A DNA stretch of 16,858 nucleotides from VAZQ01 sp035552735 (lineage in GTDB: Bacteria > Pseudomonadota > Alphaproteobacteria > Rhizobiales > Xanthobacteraceae). Made by a program: the position numbers and the translations under genes. The DNA is taken from positions 1 to 16,858 of the forward strand of contig DASZKX010000326.1 in the NCBI GenBank assembly GCA_035552735.1, written 5' to 3'. Each line of letters begins with the position of its first letter. Positions within the stretch are counted from its first letter, which is position 1. Shown here in pieces: positions 1-8,600 of the stretch. The notes below the pieces were generated by a model. It had not been told where the DNA came from and did no database searches. It saw nothing but the letters and a program-made list of their open reading frames with translations.

Positions 1-620
1 GTGCCGGTCTTCGGCAGCTTGACCACCAGCGATTGATGGCCCGGCGTGTGCCCGGGGGTCGAGATCAGCACGAGGCTGCCGTCGCCGAACACGTCGTGAT
101 CGCCCGTGAGCTTCGTCACCGGATGCTCCGGCTTGAAGCGCGGCGCGCCGTTCGGACCCGGCCAATCGTATTCGGCCTTCTGCACCAGCAGCATGGTCTG
201 CGGGAACATCTCGACATTGCCGCTATGGTCCGGATGGGTATGCGAGACCGCCATGAACTTGATGTCGGAGGGCTTGACGCCGAGCTGATCGAGCTGGGAG
301 GCGAGCGTCTTGGGCCGGTGCCAGGCCGGGCCATTGCCTTGGCCTGGCTGGCCATTGGGCATGGCCGCGATCGCATCGGCGACGCCGGTATCCCATAGGA
401 ACCAGCCCTGCGCATGATGGATCAGATAGCAATTGTCCGAGATGGGGAGCGGCTTGCCGACATTGACGCCGGGCGACCACCGCGCCTGGTCGGGGCCGAC
501 ACCCTGTCCGCAATCCAGAATGTAGAGCTTGTCGACCCCCGATTTGCTCTGCGCGAGACCGGGCTGCGCCGACAGCATGACCGCCACGGACGCGGCGGTG
601 ACCAGATAACCAAGTTTCAT
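1..620 (-). CDS. Exported metallo-beta-lactamase-fold hydrolase, N-acyl homoserine lactonase-like (3' end outside window)
   Basis: The frame is open from an ATG at 620 to the left edge (206 codons), so the C-terminus is missing. The start is supported by GGGAGG five to six bases upstream. Residues 1-23 form a signal peptide (Lys2, hydrophobic core, cleavage probably near GLA-Q), so the enzyme is likely periplasmic. The metal-binding motif SHTHPDHSG gives His127, His129, Asp131 and His132, and TPGHTPGH supplies the next metal ligand, His191. Residues 35-80 (DCGQG, NCYLI, LWDTGV) match the opening strands of MBL-fold lactonases of the AttM/AiiA type. By family it would hydrolyse a lactone or other ester-like bond with a dinuclear zinc centre. 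The substrate cannot be read from the sequence, so quorum quenching is only a possibility. It is divergent from the di-haem cytochrome gene. The MBL fold is near certain, the lactonase subtype moderately so. Confidence 0.88.
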   Translation of the reverse strand, partial: MKLGYLVTAASVAVMLSAQPGLAQSKSGVDKLYILDCGQGVGPDQARWSPGVNVGKPLPISDNCYLIHHAQGWFLWDTGVADAIAAMPNGQPGQGNGPAWHRPKTLASQLDQLGVKPSDIKFMAVSHTHPDHSGNVEMFPQTMLLVQKAEYDWPGPNGAPRFKPEHPVTKLTGDHDVFGDGSLVLISTPGHTPGHQSLVVKLPKTG

Positions 621-869
621 GAGAGCCTCCCTTGAGGGGTGATCGTGGACCGATGTCCCCCGTGATCATTGAAGAGCCGCCAGCATAGCAATTCGCCAAA
701 GCCCCGAGAAGCCGCGCGGCGGCGCATTCGCGCTCTTTGGGGTATCTTGGCGGCGAAGCCAAAAACAGGCATTCTGTGGCCGGGCCCGCAAGCCGGCTTG
801 CGAGTCCGGCGTGAATTCCGTTCCAAAACGAGCGCCCGTCTCGAGGCGCGCATCACCTGGGGAGATACC
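621..869. promoter_or_regulatory. Divergent intergenic region between the MBL hydrolase and cytochrome c genes
   Basis: These 249 bases separate two divergently transcribed genes and must hold both promoters if each has its own. I see ribosome binding sites at both ends: GGGAGG for the left gene and GGGGAGA at 859-865 for the right one. I could not identify a convincing -35/-10 pair or an operator palindrome. The frame of the cytochrome gene stays open upstream to 669, but that stretch has no secretory or haem character and is treated as non-coding. Confidence 0.4.
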
Positions 870-1811
870 ATGAGGAGCGTGATCTCGATCTTGATGCTGG
901 CCTTCCTGCCCTCGTCGCTGGCACTCGCCGCCGACCGGCCGGACTGGGCCTATCCGCCGGCGCATGCCGAGAATGTTCCGGCCGAGCCCGATGACGGCAA
1001 GCCCGTGCAGGCGGCGGGCAGCACCCGCTCCTACACGCGCAAGCAGATCAACGCACAGATGGATTCGCCGGACTGGTACCCGGACGAGCATCCGCCGATG
1101 CCGAACATCGTGGCGCACGGCAACGGAACGACGGTGCGCGCCTGCATCGGGTGCCATCTTCCGCATGGGCTCGGCCATCCCGAGAACTCGCGCCTCGCCG
1201 GCACCACCGCGGCCTATCTGACCCGCCAGCTCGCCGACTTCAAAAGCGGCGTGCGGGGCGGCGCCGGCGCCGGCCAGATGACCAAGTTCTCCAAGGAGCT
1301 GACCGACCAGGAAATCCGCGAAGCCACCGCATACTTCGCCAGCCTCAAGCCGAAGCCGTGGACCAAGGTGGTCGAGACCGACACGGTGCCGAGGTCCTAT
1401 TTCAACGGAACCCGGCGGCTGCAATATTCGGACGGCTCGACGGAGCCGCTCGGCAACCGCATCATCGAGCTACCGGTGGACAAGGAGCAGGTGGAGATGC
1501 GCAGTCCGCACGCGAGCTTCGTGTCCTACGTCCCGGTCGGCAGTGTCGCCAAAGGCGAGGCGCTGGTGACCACCGGTGGCGGCGGCAAGACGCTGCCTTG
1601 CGCGATCTGCCATGGCGTCGGGCTGAAGGGACTGGGCGACGTGCCCAATATCGCGGGCCGCTCCCCCGGCAATATCGCGCGCCAGATCTATTACCTCCAG
1701 ACCGGCGACCGCGGCGGCCCGTCGGCCGCCCTGATGAAGGGCGTGGTCGAGAAACTGACGGGCGACGACGTGGTGGCGATCGCCGCCTATGTGTCGTCCC
1801 TGCAGCCGTAG
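870..1811 (+). CDS. Periplasmic di-haem cytochrome c
   Basis: The 313-residue protein has two class I cytochrome c domains. Residues 1-20 are a signal peptide ending ALA-A, which places it in the periplasm. Haem attachment motifs are CIGCH (92-96) and CAICH (244-248). Likely distal Met ligands lie in QMTKF (Met137) and LMKG (Met289), followed by the typical C-terminal helices (EATAYFASL and AIAAYVSSL). The two domains are joined by a segment of about 80 residues without haem motifs. ATG 870 is chosen because it starts the signal peptide and has GGGGAGA just upstream; the longer open frame from 669 would bury the signal peptide. By family it shuttles electrons to or from a dehydrogenase or terminal oxidase. 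No redox partner gene is adjacent, so the pathway is unknown. A palindrome follows the stop codon. Confidence 0.93.
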   Translation: MRSVISILMLAFLPSSLALAADRPDWAYPPAHAENVPAEPDDGKPVQAAGSTRSYTRKQINAQMDSPDWYPDEHPPMPNIVAHGNGTTVRACIGCHLPHGLGHPENSRLAGTTAAYLTRQLADFKSGVRGGAGAGQMTKFSKELTDQEIREATAYFASLKPKPWTKVVETDTVPRSYFNGTRRLQYSDGSTEPLGNRIIELPVDKEQVEMRSPHASFVSYVPVGSVAKGEALVTTGGGGKTLPCAICHGVGLKGLGDVPNIAGRSPGNIARQIYYLQTGDRGGPSAALMKGVVEKLTGDDVVAIAAYVSSLQP

Positions 1812-1827
1812 CGGCGCAATACTTCGG

Positions 1828-1852
1828 CGACCCTCCCGTTGCGGGAGGGTCG
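1828..1852. terminator. GC-rich perfect hairpin after the cytochrome c gene
   Basis: An 11-bp perfect inverted repeat (arms CGACCCTCCCG and CGGGAGGGTCG) with a three-base loop begins 17 bases after the cytochrome stop. There is no T-tract, so it is not a textbook intrinsic terminator. It may act as a 3' RNA-stabilising hairpin or be a copy of a small dispersed palindromic repeat of the CCCTCCC type common in alphaproteobacterial intergenic regions. Confidence 0.5.
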
Positions 1853-1994
1853 CGGAACTTTCGGCCCGTTTCAGCTCTTGCTTGTCGCCGCGGGAGCGTG
1901 CCGCCCACCGCTGTTGAGCGGAACTACGGCCGGCGTTCCCGTCCGGCAGCCCGCAAGGCTTTGCAAGATTGGTTCTATCCGGTCCGATCCGCGG

Positions 1995-2025
1995 TTGCAT
2001 CGCCGGGTCGCTGAAATGTCATAAT
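1995..2025 (+). promoter_or_regulatory. Possible sigma-70-like promoter for the DUF2147 gene
   Basis: TTGCAT at 1995-2000 and CATAAT at 2020-2025 resemble -35 and -10 boxes with a 19-base spacer, which is longer than ideal. They lie in the most AT-rich part of the roughly 300-base gap (1812-2111) before the DUF2147 gene. Apart from this and the hairpin at 1828-1852 I see nothing in that gap. This is a pattern match only. Confidence 0.25.
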
Positions 2026-2111
2026 AGGCCCTATCATCAACAGCTTCGCGAAATTACCATATTCCGGAGCGACGACGGTTCGTTCGGCCAATACCAAGCG
2101 GGGAATTTCGA

Positions 2112-2675
2112 ATGCGAAGGCATCTTGCGGCCCTTATGATCATGGCTCTGCCGATCCTGTGCCTTGGCGCGCGCCCTGTGGATGCGCAGGAGCCTAGCGC
2201 AACCGGGCTGTGGCAGAATATTGATCCCGAAACCAACAAGCCCGACGGCTGGTTCTACATCTACGAGCACAATGGCACCTATGAGGGCGCTATCGCGAGA
2301 ATGTTCACGAAGCCCGGCGAGCCCACCAATCCGCTCTGCACCAAGTGCGTGGGCGATCAGCAGAATGCGCCATGGCTCGGCCTGACGATCATCAAGGGCA
2401 TGGAGCGCAAGGGCCTGGACTATGAGAACGGCAGCATTCTCGATCCGCGCTACGGCCAGGACTGGAAAGCCTTGATGAAGCTCAGTCCTGACAGCCAGGA
2501 CCTGACCGTTAGGGGCTACCTCGGCGTCGCGATGTTCGGGAAGGACCAATATTGGAAACGCCTGCCCGACTGCGCCTACAGCCAACTTGATCCCGCCGTC
2601 GTGGCCAAGCTCAAGATCCCCACCCCCAAGCCGGGTGCGCCCGCCCCGAAAGGCAAACCCCCCGCGGTCTGCTGA
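2112..2675 (+). CDS. Exported DUF2147 family protein
   Basis: The 187-residue protein starts with a signal peptide (residues 1-25, Arg-rich n-region, cleavage near VDA-Q), so it acts outside the cytoplasm. The mature part has the DUF2147 pattern: GLWQNID near residue 32, a GWFYIYE strand (46-52), the YEGAIARMF strand (57-65), a CTKC pair (76-79), GLTIIKGM (90-97) and a C-terminal LGVAMFGKDQYWKR (137-150). DUF2147 proteins are small beta-barrel-like secreted proteins of unknown function. The Pro/Lys-rich tail (170-185) ending in Cys is low complexity. A GCGGGG stretch precedes the ATG at modest distance. It stands alone between two spacers and probably has its own promoter. Family assignment is good; no biochemical role can be given. 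Confidence 0.85.
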   Translation: MRRHLAALMIMALPILCLGARPVDAQEPSATGLWQNIDPETNKPDGWFYIYEHNGTYEGAIARMFTKPGEPTNPLCTKCVGDQQNAPWLGLTIIKGMERKGLDYENGSILDPRYGQDWKALMKLSPDSQDLTVRGYLGVAMFGKDQYWKRLPDCAYSQLDPAVVAKLKIPTPKPGAPAPKGKPPAVC

Positions 2676-2695
2676 TGCTGGCCGTGATGCTGGCA

Positions 2696-2715
2696 GCCGC
2701 CGGATAGCCGGCGGC
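2696..2715. terminator. Hairpin downstream of the DUF2147 gene
   Basis: An 8-bp perfect GC stem (GCCGCCGG / CCGGCGGC) with a four-base loop starts 20 bases past the DUF2147 stop. A second short inverted repeat (CGCAAA...TTTGCG) and a short T run follow around 2720-2736. It could terminate or stabilise the upstream transcript. The T-tract is weak, so confidence is limited. Confidence 0.4.
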
Positions 2716-2846
2716 CGATCGCAAATCGCATTTTGCGGCTGCGCGCCTCGCTGCCATCCCGCGGCGTCGGCGCTTTGCCGTTTCGGCCGCCGAAATCCGC
2801 AACTGACAGCCGGAGACTATCGCCAACCGTATGATATGGCTTCACT

Positions 2847-4154
2847 ATGAACCAGTCACCGGCGCATTCACGTGCGCAGCGCCATGAATTGCTCACGGGC
2901 GAGCCGCCAATCTCCATGAGCGATCCGACATCGATCTTCCGGAATCGGTCTTTTGTTCTGTTCTTCCTGTCGCGGATCTGCGCCAGCGTCGCGGTGCAGA
3001 TGCAAGCGCTCGCGGTCGGCTGGCAGATCTACAATCTGACCGACAGCCCGTTCGATCTCGGCCTCGTCGGGCTCATGCAGTTCCTGCCGTTGGTGTCACT
3101 GATGCTGGTCGCCGGGCAGGTGGCGGACCGGTTCGACCGCCGCATGATCGTGCAGGTGAGCCTGGCAGTCACCGGAGCGTCGGTGTCGGTGCTGGCGATC
3201 GGGACGGCCGCCGGTTGGATCAGCCGCGACGTGATCCTGGTGACCATCCTGATCTTCGGCTCGGCGCGGGCCTTCCAGACGCCGACGACCGCGGCGCTGC
3301 TTCCGGCCGTCGTTCCGGCGGCTCAACTGTCGCGGGCGGTCGCCGCCTCTTCGTCCACCAGTCAAGTCGCCATCATCGCGGGTCCGGCCATCGGCGGCAT
3401 GCTCTATGCCGTCAGCCCGCCGCTGGTCTATGGGATCAGCGCCGCGCTGTTCCTGCTCGCCAGCCTGCTGATCTGGCCGATCAAGATCGTGCGGCAGCCG
3501 CCCCGGCGCGAGCCGGTCACGTTCGAGCTGGTGTTCGCCGGCGTCGTCTACATTTGGCGCAATTCCATCATTCTCGGTGCCATCTCGCTCGACCTGTTCG
3601 CGGTCCTGCTCGGCGGCGCCACCGCGCTGCTGCCGATATTCGCCCGCGACATTTTCGGCACCGGGCCCATGGGGCTGGGTCTCCTGCAAATGTCGCCCGC
3701 GCTTGGGGCGCTGGCAATGTCGATCCCGTTGTCACGCTGGCCGATGCGGGGACGGGTCGGACCCACTTTGTTCGCGACCGTGGCCGGCTTCGGCTGTGCC
3801 ACCATTCTGTTCGGCCTGTCGCGCTCGTTTGCGTTGACCATGGTGGCGCTGGCGGCCTACGGCGCCACCGACATGGTCAGCATGGTGATCCGCGACACGC
3901 TGATACAGGTCGGAACCCCGGACCTGATGCGCGGACGGGTGAGCGCCGTGCACTCGTTGTTCATCGGCACGTCCAATCAATTGGGTCAGTTCCGGGCCGG
4001 CCTGACCGCCGATTGGTTCGGAGCCGTGGCGGCGGTGGTCATCGGCGGCGGCGCCACCTTGCTGGTGGTTCTCGCCGGCCTGAAGGTGTTTCCCGAACTC
4101 GCCGGCATCAAAAGCGTAGAGGGTCTTTCGACCTCCTTGCCGCCGCCCGAATAG
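2847..4154 (+). CDS. Major facilitator superfamily exporter (MFS_3/EntS-like)
   Basis: The 435-residue integral membrane protein has about twelve hydrophobic segments in two halves. The first helix is at roughly residues 35-58, and the MFS motif A, GQVADRFDRR, is at 90-99 between helices 2 and 3. The N-terminal FRNRSFVLFFLSR and the GWQIYNLTDSP stretch are typical of the enterobactin-exporter-like MFS_3 group, proton-driven exporters of siderophores, drugs or other small molecules. The substrate here is unknown. Two starts are possible: ATG 2847 (used) or ATG 2916. The second gives MSDPTSIFRNRSF, removes 23 poorly conserved residues and fits the usual family N-terminus; neither has a strong Shine-Dalgarno sequence. 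No biosynthetic genes lie beside it. The gap of about 100 bases to the next gene holds no clear signal. Confidence 0.88.
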   Translation: MNQSPAHSRAQRHELLTGEPPISMSDPTSIFRNRSFVLFFLSRICASVAVQMQALAVGWQIYNLTDSPFDLGLVGLMQFLPLVSLMLVAGQVADRFDRRMIVQVSLAVTGASVSVLAIGTAAGWISRDVILVTILIFGSARAFQTPTTAALLPAVVPAAQLSRAVAASSSTSQVAIIAGPAIGGMLYAVSPPLVYGISAALFLLASLLIWPIKIVRQPPRREPVTFELVFAGVVYIWRNSIILGAISLDLFAVLLGGATALLPIFARDIFGTGPMGLGLLQMSPALGALAMSIPLSRWPMRGRVGPTLFATVAGFGCATILFGLSRSFALTMVALAAYGATDMVSMVIRDTLIQVGTPDLMRGRVSAVHSLFIGTSNQLGQFRAGLTADWFGAVAAVVIGGGATLLVVLAGLKVFPELAGIKSVEGLSTSLPPPE

Positions 4155-4257
4155 GCCTCACGCGACTTGTTGCCGGGCGGTAAGGTGTGCCTGTGCGGGA
4201 ACTCGGCCTCGTTCTCATAGGCCGGACAGCATGCCAGATTTCGGGTATTGAACGACG

Positions 4258-5400
4258 ATGAAGCTTTTCGAGTGCCAGAACTGCCGGCAGCCGCTTTATT
4301 TCGAGAACACGCGTTGCGATAGTTGCGGCAAGCAGCTCGGCTATCTGCCGGCCCGTGATACGGTCACGGCGCTGCACGCCAAAGGCGGCGGTTTGAGCGC
4401 GCTGGCAGAGCCGCTGGGCATTTACCGCTACTGCGCCAATGCCGAGCATAGTGTCTGCAATTGGTTGCTGCCGTTCGACCACCCCGAGCGATTTTGCGCG
4501 GCATGCCGCCACAACCGGATCATTCCCGACCTGTCGCAATCGCACAATCTCGTCCGCTGGCGGAAGATCGAGACCGCCAAGCACCGGCTGTTCTATACGT
4601 TGCTTAAGCTGCGCCTGCCGTTGGTGACCCGAGCCGAGGATCCGGAGGGCCTGGCTTTCGATTTCATTGCCGATCGCGAGATGAACGGCGGTCATATGCC
4701 GGTGCTGACCGGTCACGACAGCGGCCTCATTACCATCAATCTGGCGGAAGCCGACGACCCGGAACGCGAGCGCCAGCGCTTCGAGATGGGAGAGGCCTAT
4801 CGCACGCTCCTGGGCCATTTCCGCCATGAGATCGCGCATTACTATTGGACCCGGTTGGTGGCGGGGTCCTCGTTCCTGGAGGAGTTCCGCAATATCTTCG
4901 GCGACGAGCGCAAGAACTACGTCACCGCTCTGCAGCAGCATTATGCCGAAGGCGCGCCGTCGGATTGGCCGGAACATTTCGTGACCGCCTATGCGAGCGT
5001 CCACCCGTGGGAGGATTTCGCGGAGACCTGGGCGCACTACTTCCACATGGTCGATACGCTCGAGACCGCGGGTGCGTTCGGTCTCAGCCTCTGGCCGAAA
5101 GTCGCCAAGGGCATGGAATTGGCGGCCAAGATCGATTTCGATCCGCATCACGCCCCGTTGGACCGCACCATCGAGGCCTGGCTGCCGCTGACCTTCGCGG
5201 TCAACTCCGTCAATCGCAGCATGGGCTTGCCGGACCTCTATCCGTTCGTGCTGGCGCCGCCCGTCATCGTCAAGCTCGCCTTCCTGCATCGGCTGATCGA
5301 GGCGCGCGGCCATCCGCAAGCCCGTGCCACCGGCACCAGCACCATCCGGGCCATCGTGGCGAGCCTGCGCCGCCCGGTCGGCTCGCCCGAAAGCGGCTGA
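4258..5400 (+). CDS. Zinc-ribbon, HExxH putative metallopeptidase
   Basis: This 380-residue protein matches the putative zinc-binding peptidase family (N-terminal zinc ribbon plus Peptidase_Mx-like domain). Cys6/Cys9/Cys20/Cys23 form a CxxC...CxxC knuckle and Cys59/Cys67/Cys80/Cys83 a second set. The catalytic motif HEIAH (190-194) lies in GHFRHEIAHYYW. Downstream, HPWEDFAETWAHYFH (249-263) carries Glu and His residues that could supply the third zinc ligand. There is no signal peptide or membrane segment, so it is expected to be cytoplasmic. It lies about 285 bases upstream of the transglutaminase-DUF2126 gene, on the same strand, and genes of this type recur near transglutaminase/ATP-grasp clusters. 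I infer that it may cleave the peptide or conjugate handled by those enzymes. The substrate is unknown, and no strong ribosome binding site precedes ATG 4258. Confidence 0.85.
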   Translation: MKLFECQNCRQPLYFENTRCDSCGKQLGYLPARDTVTALHAKGGGLSALAEPLGIYRYCANAEHSVCNWLLPFDHPERFCAACRHNRIIPDLSQSHNLVRWRKIETAKHRLFYTLLKLRLPLVTRAEDPEGLAFDFIADREMNGGHMPVLTGHDSGLITINLAEADDPERERQRFEMGEAYRTLLGHFRHEIAHYYWTRLVAGSSFLEEFRNIFGDERKNYVTALQQHYAEGAPSDWPEHFVTAYASVHPWEDFAETWAHYFHMVDTLETAGAFGLSLWPKVAKGMELAAKIDFDPHHAPLDRTIEAWLPLTFAVNSVNRSMGLPDLYPFVLAPPVIVKLAFLHRLIEARGHPQARATGTSTIRAIVASLRRPVGSPESG

Positions 5401-5481
5401 AGGTGCAAGAGCACGGCATTCTTCATGCGATGTCACCGAAAACTTGCTCTAAGGTCGCTCGTGGCCGCAGCCGGTGCCCTG

Positions 5482-5522
5482 TTGCCTAATTTTATCGCGG
5501 CCCGGAAATTGCATATTTTAAT
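5482..5522 (+). promoter_or_regulatory. AT-rich patch, possible promoter of the transglutaminase/ATP-grasp operon
   Basis: Within a very GC-rich neighbourhood this stretch is distinctly AT-rich. It contains TTTAAT at 5517-5522, which could be a -10 box 26 bases before the ATG of the small ORF at 5548. No good -35 box sits at the right distance. The position, just upstream of a strong ribosome binding site, is the main argument for a promoter here. Confidence 0.25.
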
Positions 5523-5534
5523 CTCTTCAGGCGT

Positions 5535-5540
5535 GGGAGG
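5535..5540 (+). promoter_or_regulatory. Strong ribosome binding site before the 45-codon ORF
   Basis: GGGAGG lies seven bases before ATG 5548, ideal Shine-Dalgarno spacing. The long gene that starts at 5685 has no comparable site of its own, which is why this one deserves notice. Confidence 0.55.
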
Positions 5541-5547
5541 CTGTCAA

Positions 5548-5685
5548 ATGACCGAATCCAAGCAGGGGCGGGTGCCCAGATTCACGGCGCCTGCGCGGCA
5601 ATCCGGCGGCTCCGGCAACCGCGGCGCATGCCAAGCGCGCCGGCGCCATGCATCCACAAGTCAAACCTGCATAGACCAAGCCTAA
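5548..5685 (+). CDS. Possible 45-aa leader or small ORF coupled to the transglutaminase-DUF2126 gene
   Basis: The ORF starts at an ATG with GGGAGG at perfect spacing and ends in TAATG, its stop sharing one base with the start codon of the long gene at 5685. The product is a hydrophilic, basic 45-residue peptide (starts MTESKQGRVPRF, ends TCIDQA, two Cys, many Arg, Ser and Gly). It has no signal peptide and no family that I recognise. It could be a leader that brings ribosomes to the weakly initiated downstream gene, a genuine small protein or peptide substrate, or a remnant. An open frame in the same phase extends upstream to 5425 but lacks a good start signal there. The case rests on initiation and coupling signals only. 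Confidence 0.35.
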   Translation: MTESKQGRVPRFTAPARQSGGSGNRGACQARRRHASTSQTCIDQA

Positions 5686-8600
5686 TGTCAGTCCGCATCG
5701 GTCTCCACCACGCCACCCGCTATCAGTACGACCAACCGGTCAATCTCGGGCCGCAGGTCGTGCGGCTGTGCCCGGCGCCGCACGGCCGCACGCGCGTGAC
5801 CAGCTATTCCTTGAAGGTGACGCCATCGCAGCATTTCGTGAACTGGCAGCACGATCCCAACGGCAACCGGATTGCCCGCTTCGTGTTTCCGGAGAAGACG
5901 ACCGAATTCTCCGTGACAGTCGATCTGGTCGCCGATCTCGCCGTGGTCAATCCGTTTGATTTCTTCATCGAGCCCTGCGCCGAGACGTACCCCTTCGTCT
6001 ATCCGTCCGAGTTGCGGCCCGAGCTCGCGGCTTGCTTGGAGACGGAACCGGCCCGCAAGCATCTCAGGGCGTTCCTCGACGCCATCTCGCTCAAGCCGCG
6101 CAAGACCATCGATTTCCTGGTCGAGCTCAACCAGCATTTGCAGCAGAAGATTCGCTACGTGATCCGCATGGAGCACGGCGTCCAGACCGTCGAGCAGACG
6201 CTCGCGTCTTCGCAGGGTTCCTGCCGCGATACCGCGTGGCTCCTGGTGCAGGTCCTGCGCCAGCTCGGCCTGGCGGCGCGGTTCGTGTCCGGTTATCTCA
6301 TTCAGCTCAAGCCCGACATCAAGCCGCTCGACGGACCTGCCGGCGCGGAGCGCGACTTCACCGACCTCCATGCCTGGACCGAGGTCTATCTGCCGGGCGC
6401 CGGTTGGGTCGGCTTCGATCCGACGTCGGGCCTCTTGTGCGGCGAAGGTCATCTGCCGCTGGCGGCGAGCCCGCACTACGGCGCGGCAGCCCCGATCAGC
6501 GGCTTGGTCGGACCCGCCGAGGTGGTGTTCGGGTTCGACATGAATCTGACGCGGATCGCCGAGCAGCCGCGGGTCACGCTGCCGTTTTCCGACGAATCCT
6601 GGACCGCCTTGGATGCGCTCGGCGATCGAGTCGATACCGATCTGGCGGCGCACGACGTTCGGCTCACCATGGGGGGCGAGCCGACATTCGTCTCGATCGA
6701 CGACTATCAATCGGCCGAATGGAACACGGACGCGCTGGGGCCGAGCAAGCGTCTGCGCGCCGACGAGCTCATCCGTCGTCTGCACGGGCGCTTTGCGCCC
6801 GGCGGGCTGCTGCATTACGGCGAGGGCAAATGGTATCCGGGCGAGCCGCTGCCGCGCTGGGCCTTCTCGCTGTTCTGGCGCCGCGATGGCGTGCCGCTCT
6901 GGCGTCATTTCGAATTGCTGGCGCCCGAGGCCAGCACGCGCCCGCCGTCGGACGACGAAGCCAAGCGCTTCACCGAGGGCATGGCGGCCCGCTTGGGTAT
7001 CGCGCCCGATTTCGTGCAGCCCGCCTTCGAGGACCCGGCCGATCGTTTGATCAAGGAGGGCCAGCTGCCCGCCGATGTGGATCCGAGCAATCCCAAGATC
7101 GATGATCCCAACGAGCGTTCCCGCATCATGCGGGCGTTCGAGCGCAAGCTCGGCAAGCCGGCCGGCTACGTATTGCCGGTGCAGTGCTGGGGCGCGCAGG
7201 CGAAGCCGGGTTGGATCAGCGAGCTGTGGCAGACGCGCCGCGGCCGTTTGTTTCTGGCGCCCGGCGATTCGCCGATCGGTTTGCGCCTGCCGCTGAGCTC
7301 GCTGCCTCATCTGGCGCCCATCGATTATCCGCATCTTGTGCCGGCCGATCCGTTCGCGCCCCGCCAACCATTGCCCGGCCCCCACCCTAATCCTGCCCCG
7401 CTCGCGGGGGAGGGAATGGGAGGGGGGGCGCGAGCGCCGGCCGGGGGGAGCAAGGCCGGGGCCGCGGCGGTGATTGATCGTCCGGTGCCGCAAGCCATGC
7501 CGGCCTCCGTGCTGCCGATCGCCGGCATTCCGGTTCGCACCGCCCTCGCGATCGAGCCACGCGACGGCAAGCTTTGCGTGTTCATGCCGCCGGTCGAGCG
7601 GCTCGAGGATTATCTCGATCTTCTCGCCGCCGCCGAAGCGACCGCCGCGGAGCTTGGAACACCCATCCGTCTGGAAGGCTATCCGCCGCCGCACGATCCG
7701 CGCATCAGCGTCATCAAGGTGACGCCCGATCCGGGAGTGATCGAGGTCAACGTGCATCCGGCTGCCTCCTGGCGCGAAGCCGTGGAAACCACGACCTCGC
7801 TCTATGAGGAGGCGCGTCTCACGCGACTCGGCACCGACAAGTTCATGATCGACGGCCGCCACACCGGAACCGGCGGCGGCAATCACGTGGTGCTCGGCGG
7901 AATGTCGCCGGCCGACAGCCCTTTCCTGCGGCGGCCCGATCTGCTCAAGAGCCTGGTGCTGTACTGGCAGCGGCGCCCCTCGCTCTCCTATTTCTTCTCC
8001 GGCCTGTTCATCGGCCCCACCAGCCAGGCCCCGCGCATCGACGAGGCGCGGCAGGACATGCTGTACGAGCTCGAGATCGCGCTCGCGATGGTTCCGCCGC
8101 CAGGAGCCGGCGAGCCGCCGCGACCTTGGCTGGTGGATCGGCTGTTCCGCAACCTTCTGGTCGACGTGACCGGCAATACCCATCGGGCGGAGCTCTGCAT
8201 CGACAAGCTGTTCTCGCCCGACGGGCCGACCGGACGGCTCGGCCTGGTGGAGTTTCGCTCGTTCGAGATGCCGCCCGACGCGCGCATGAGCCTCGCCCAG
8301 CAATTGCTGCTGCGGGCGCTGGTCGCCTGGTTCTGGCGCCATCCCATCGATGGCGATCCGGTCCGCTGGGGCACCGCGCTGCATGACCGCTTCATGCTCG
8401 AGCACTTCGTGTGGCAGGACTTCCTCGAGGTGCTCGACGACTTGGCGCGCGCGGGCTACCGCCTGGATCCCACCTGGTTCGCGGCGCAGCGCGAATTCCG
8501 CTTCCCGCGCTACGGCAGCGTCGATTACGGTGGTGTGCAGCTGGAGCTGCGGCATGCGCTCGAGCCCTGGCACGTGCTGGGCGAGGAGAATGCGACCGGC

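Noticed and set aside
669..869. A 67-residue N-terminal extension of the cytochrome c
   Set aside because: It would place the signal peptide internally, and the ATG at 870 has a ribosome binding site directly upstream.
4108..5436. A 442-codon minus-strand open frame opposite the zinc peptidase gene
   Set aside because: The plus-strand protein has Cys knuckles and HExxH in frame; the antisense product has no family features.
5688..8573. A 961-codon open frame on the minus strand opposite the transglutaminase-DUF2126 gene
   Set aside because: The plus strand carries clear catalytic motifs in frame. The antisense frame is an expected by-product of strong G/C third-position bias; its translation is Arg/Gly/His-rich and has no recognisable domain.
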